DNA of 5,890 nt from Clostridiales bacterium UBA6388 (GTDB taxonomy: Bacteria > Bacillota > Clostridia > Oscillospirales > Oscillospiraceae), in contig DJQK01000038.1 of assembly GCA_002437575.1 (NCBI GenBank), positions 1 to 5,890 on the forward strand. Reading direction: 5' to 3'. Shown in pieces: positions 5,765 through 5,890 of this stretch; within the stretch, counting starts at the first letter, position 1; each line of letters begins with the position of its first letter. Below the pieces are notes generated by a model. It saw only the letters and a program-made list of their open reading frames with translations, did no database searches and was not told the DNA's origin. The translations under genes were made by a program, and so were the position numbers.

Positions 5765-5795
5765 TCTCGGAGGGCTTCCCTCCGGGACATTTTTT
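5762..5795 (+). terminator. Rho-independent terminator hairpin directly upstream of a ribosome binding site
   Basis: ATGTCTCGGAGG (5762-5773) pairs with CCTCCGGGACAT (5779-5790) over 12 bp with one T-G pair and a 5-base loop; six Ts follow (5790-5795). It is well formed for ending the mrnC operon and 43-codon ORF transcript. The ribosome binding site of the next gene begins 2 bases after the T run. Confidence 0.85.
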
Positions 5796-5811
5796 CGGGA
5801 GGTCGTACTTT

Positions 5812-5890
5812 ATGTGTAATAACCGTGTGTATGGCGGCATCGTGTTCCCCAGCTTCGTCGCCAATTCCTGCTGCAACCCCTGCTGCCAGA
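5812..5890 (+). CDS. Cys-rich hypothetical protein, N-terminal 26 residues (3' end outside window)
   Basis: ATG 5812 is preceded by a strong GGGAGG (5797-5802), 9 nt upstream. The visible part reads MCNNRVYGGIVFPSFVANSC and then continues C-N-P-C-C-Q, giving a CCxPCC cluster at residues 20-25 and an additional Cys2. There is no signal peptide. Clustered cysteines near the N-terminus occur in spore coat-type and other structural proteins of spore-forming Firmicutes, but too little is visible for a family call; a metal-binding peptide is equally possible. Confidence 0.6.
   Translation, partial: MCNNRVYGGIVFPSFVANSCCNPCCQ

Noticed and set aside
5230..5790. Minus-strand frame of about 186 codons at the right edge
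   Set aside because: It is antisense to the end of rqcH, the zf-like gene and the 43-codon ORF, and its supposed start lies within the terminator stem.

Overview
The window looks like a chromosome fragment from a GC-rich, low-motility-of-content Firmicute of class Clostridia, most likely an Oscillospiraceae/Ruminococcaceae-type gut anaerobe. This is an inference from strong GGAGG-type ribosome binding sites, the Firmicute genes mrnC (Mini-RNase III) and rqcH, an S-layer-homology (SLH) cell-wall protein, the clostridial Cys-rich small domain family, and a short AAAAGTGAATAGTGAA-like repeat element between genes. I could not run a database search, so no species is assigned.

Left part (1-1692): a LysR-type regulator, cut by the window start, is transcribed leftward. 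It is divergent from a YeiH/UPF0324 membrane transporter (putative sulfate/sulfite-type exporter) transcribed rightward. The 118-bp gap holds a perfect 6+6 dyad and a TATAAT box, as expected for a LysR regulator controlling its divergent neighbour. The transporter ends in a strong bidirectional terminator. A 123-bp MITE-like inverted repeat follows (1697-1819), and its right edge provides two bases of the stop codon of the next gene.

Middle (1818-3077): a secreted protein on the minus strand, with a signal peptide, a CHAP-like Cys/His amidohydrolase domain and three SLH repeats. It has a near-consensus sigma-A promoter that stands back to back with the promoter of the next operon.

Right part (3110-5565): a tight three-gene operon, mrnC - rqcH - Cys-rich zf-like protein. 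The first two genes overlap by 11 bp and the third starts 1 base after the rqcH stop. Mini-III matures 23S rRNA and RqcH adds C-terminal alanine tails to nascent chains on obstructed 50S subunits, so both act on the large ribosomal subunit. The third product is a putative metal-binding protein with no known role.

Right edge (5566-5890): a 43-codon ORF whose Shine-Dalgarno sequence lies in a 10-bp hairpin, then a terminator-like hairpin that runs directly into the ribosome binding site of a Cys-rich ORF cut by the window end. This region shows the least conventional structure in the window: two small genes in a row, each with a hairpin at its translation start, and a weak candidate sporulation-type promoter. 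No CRISPR, tRNA, rRNA or transposase gene is visible.
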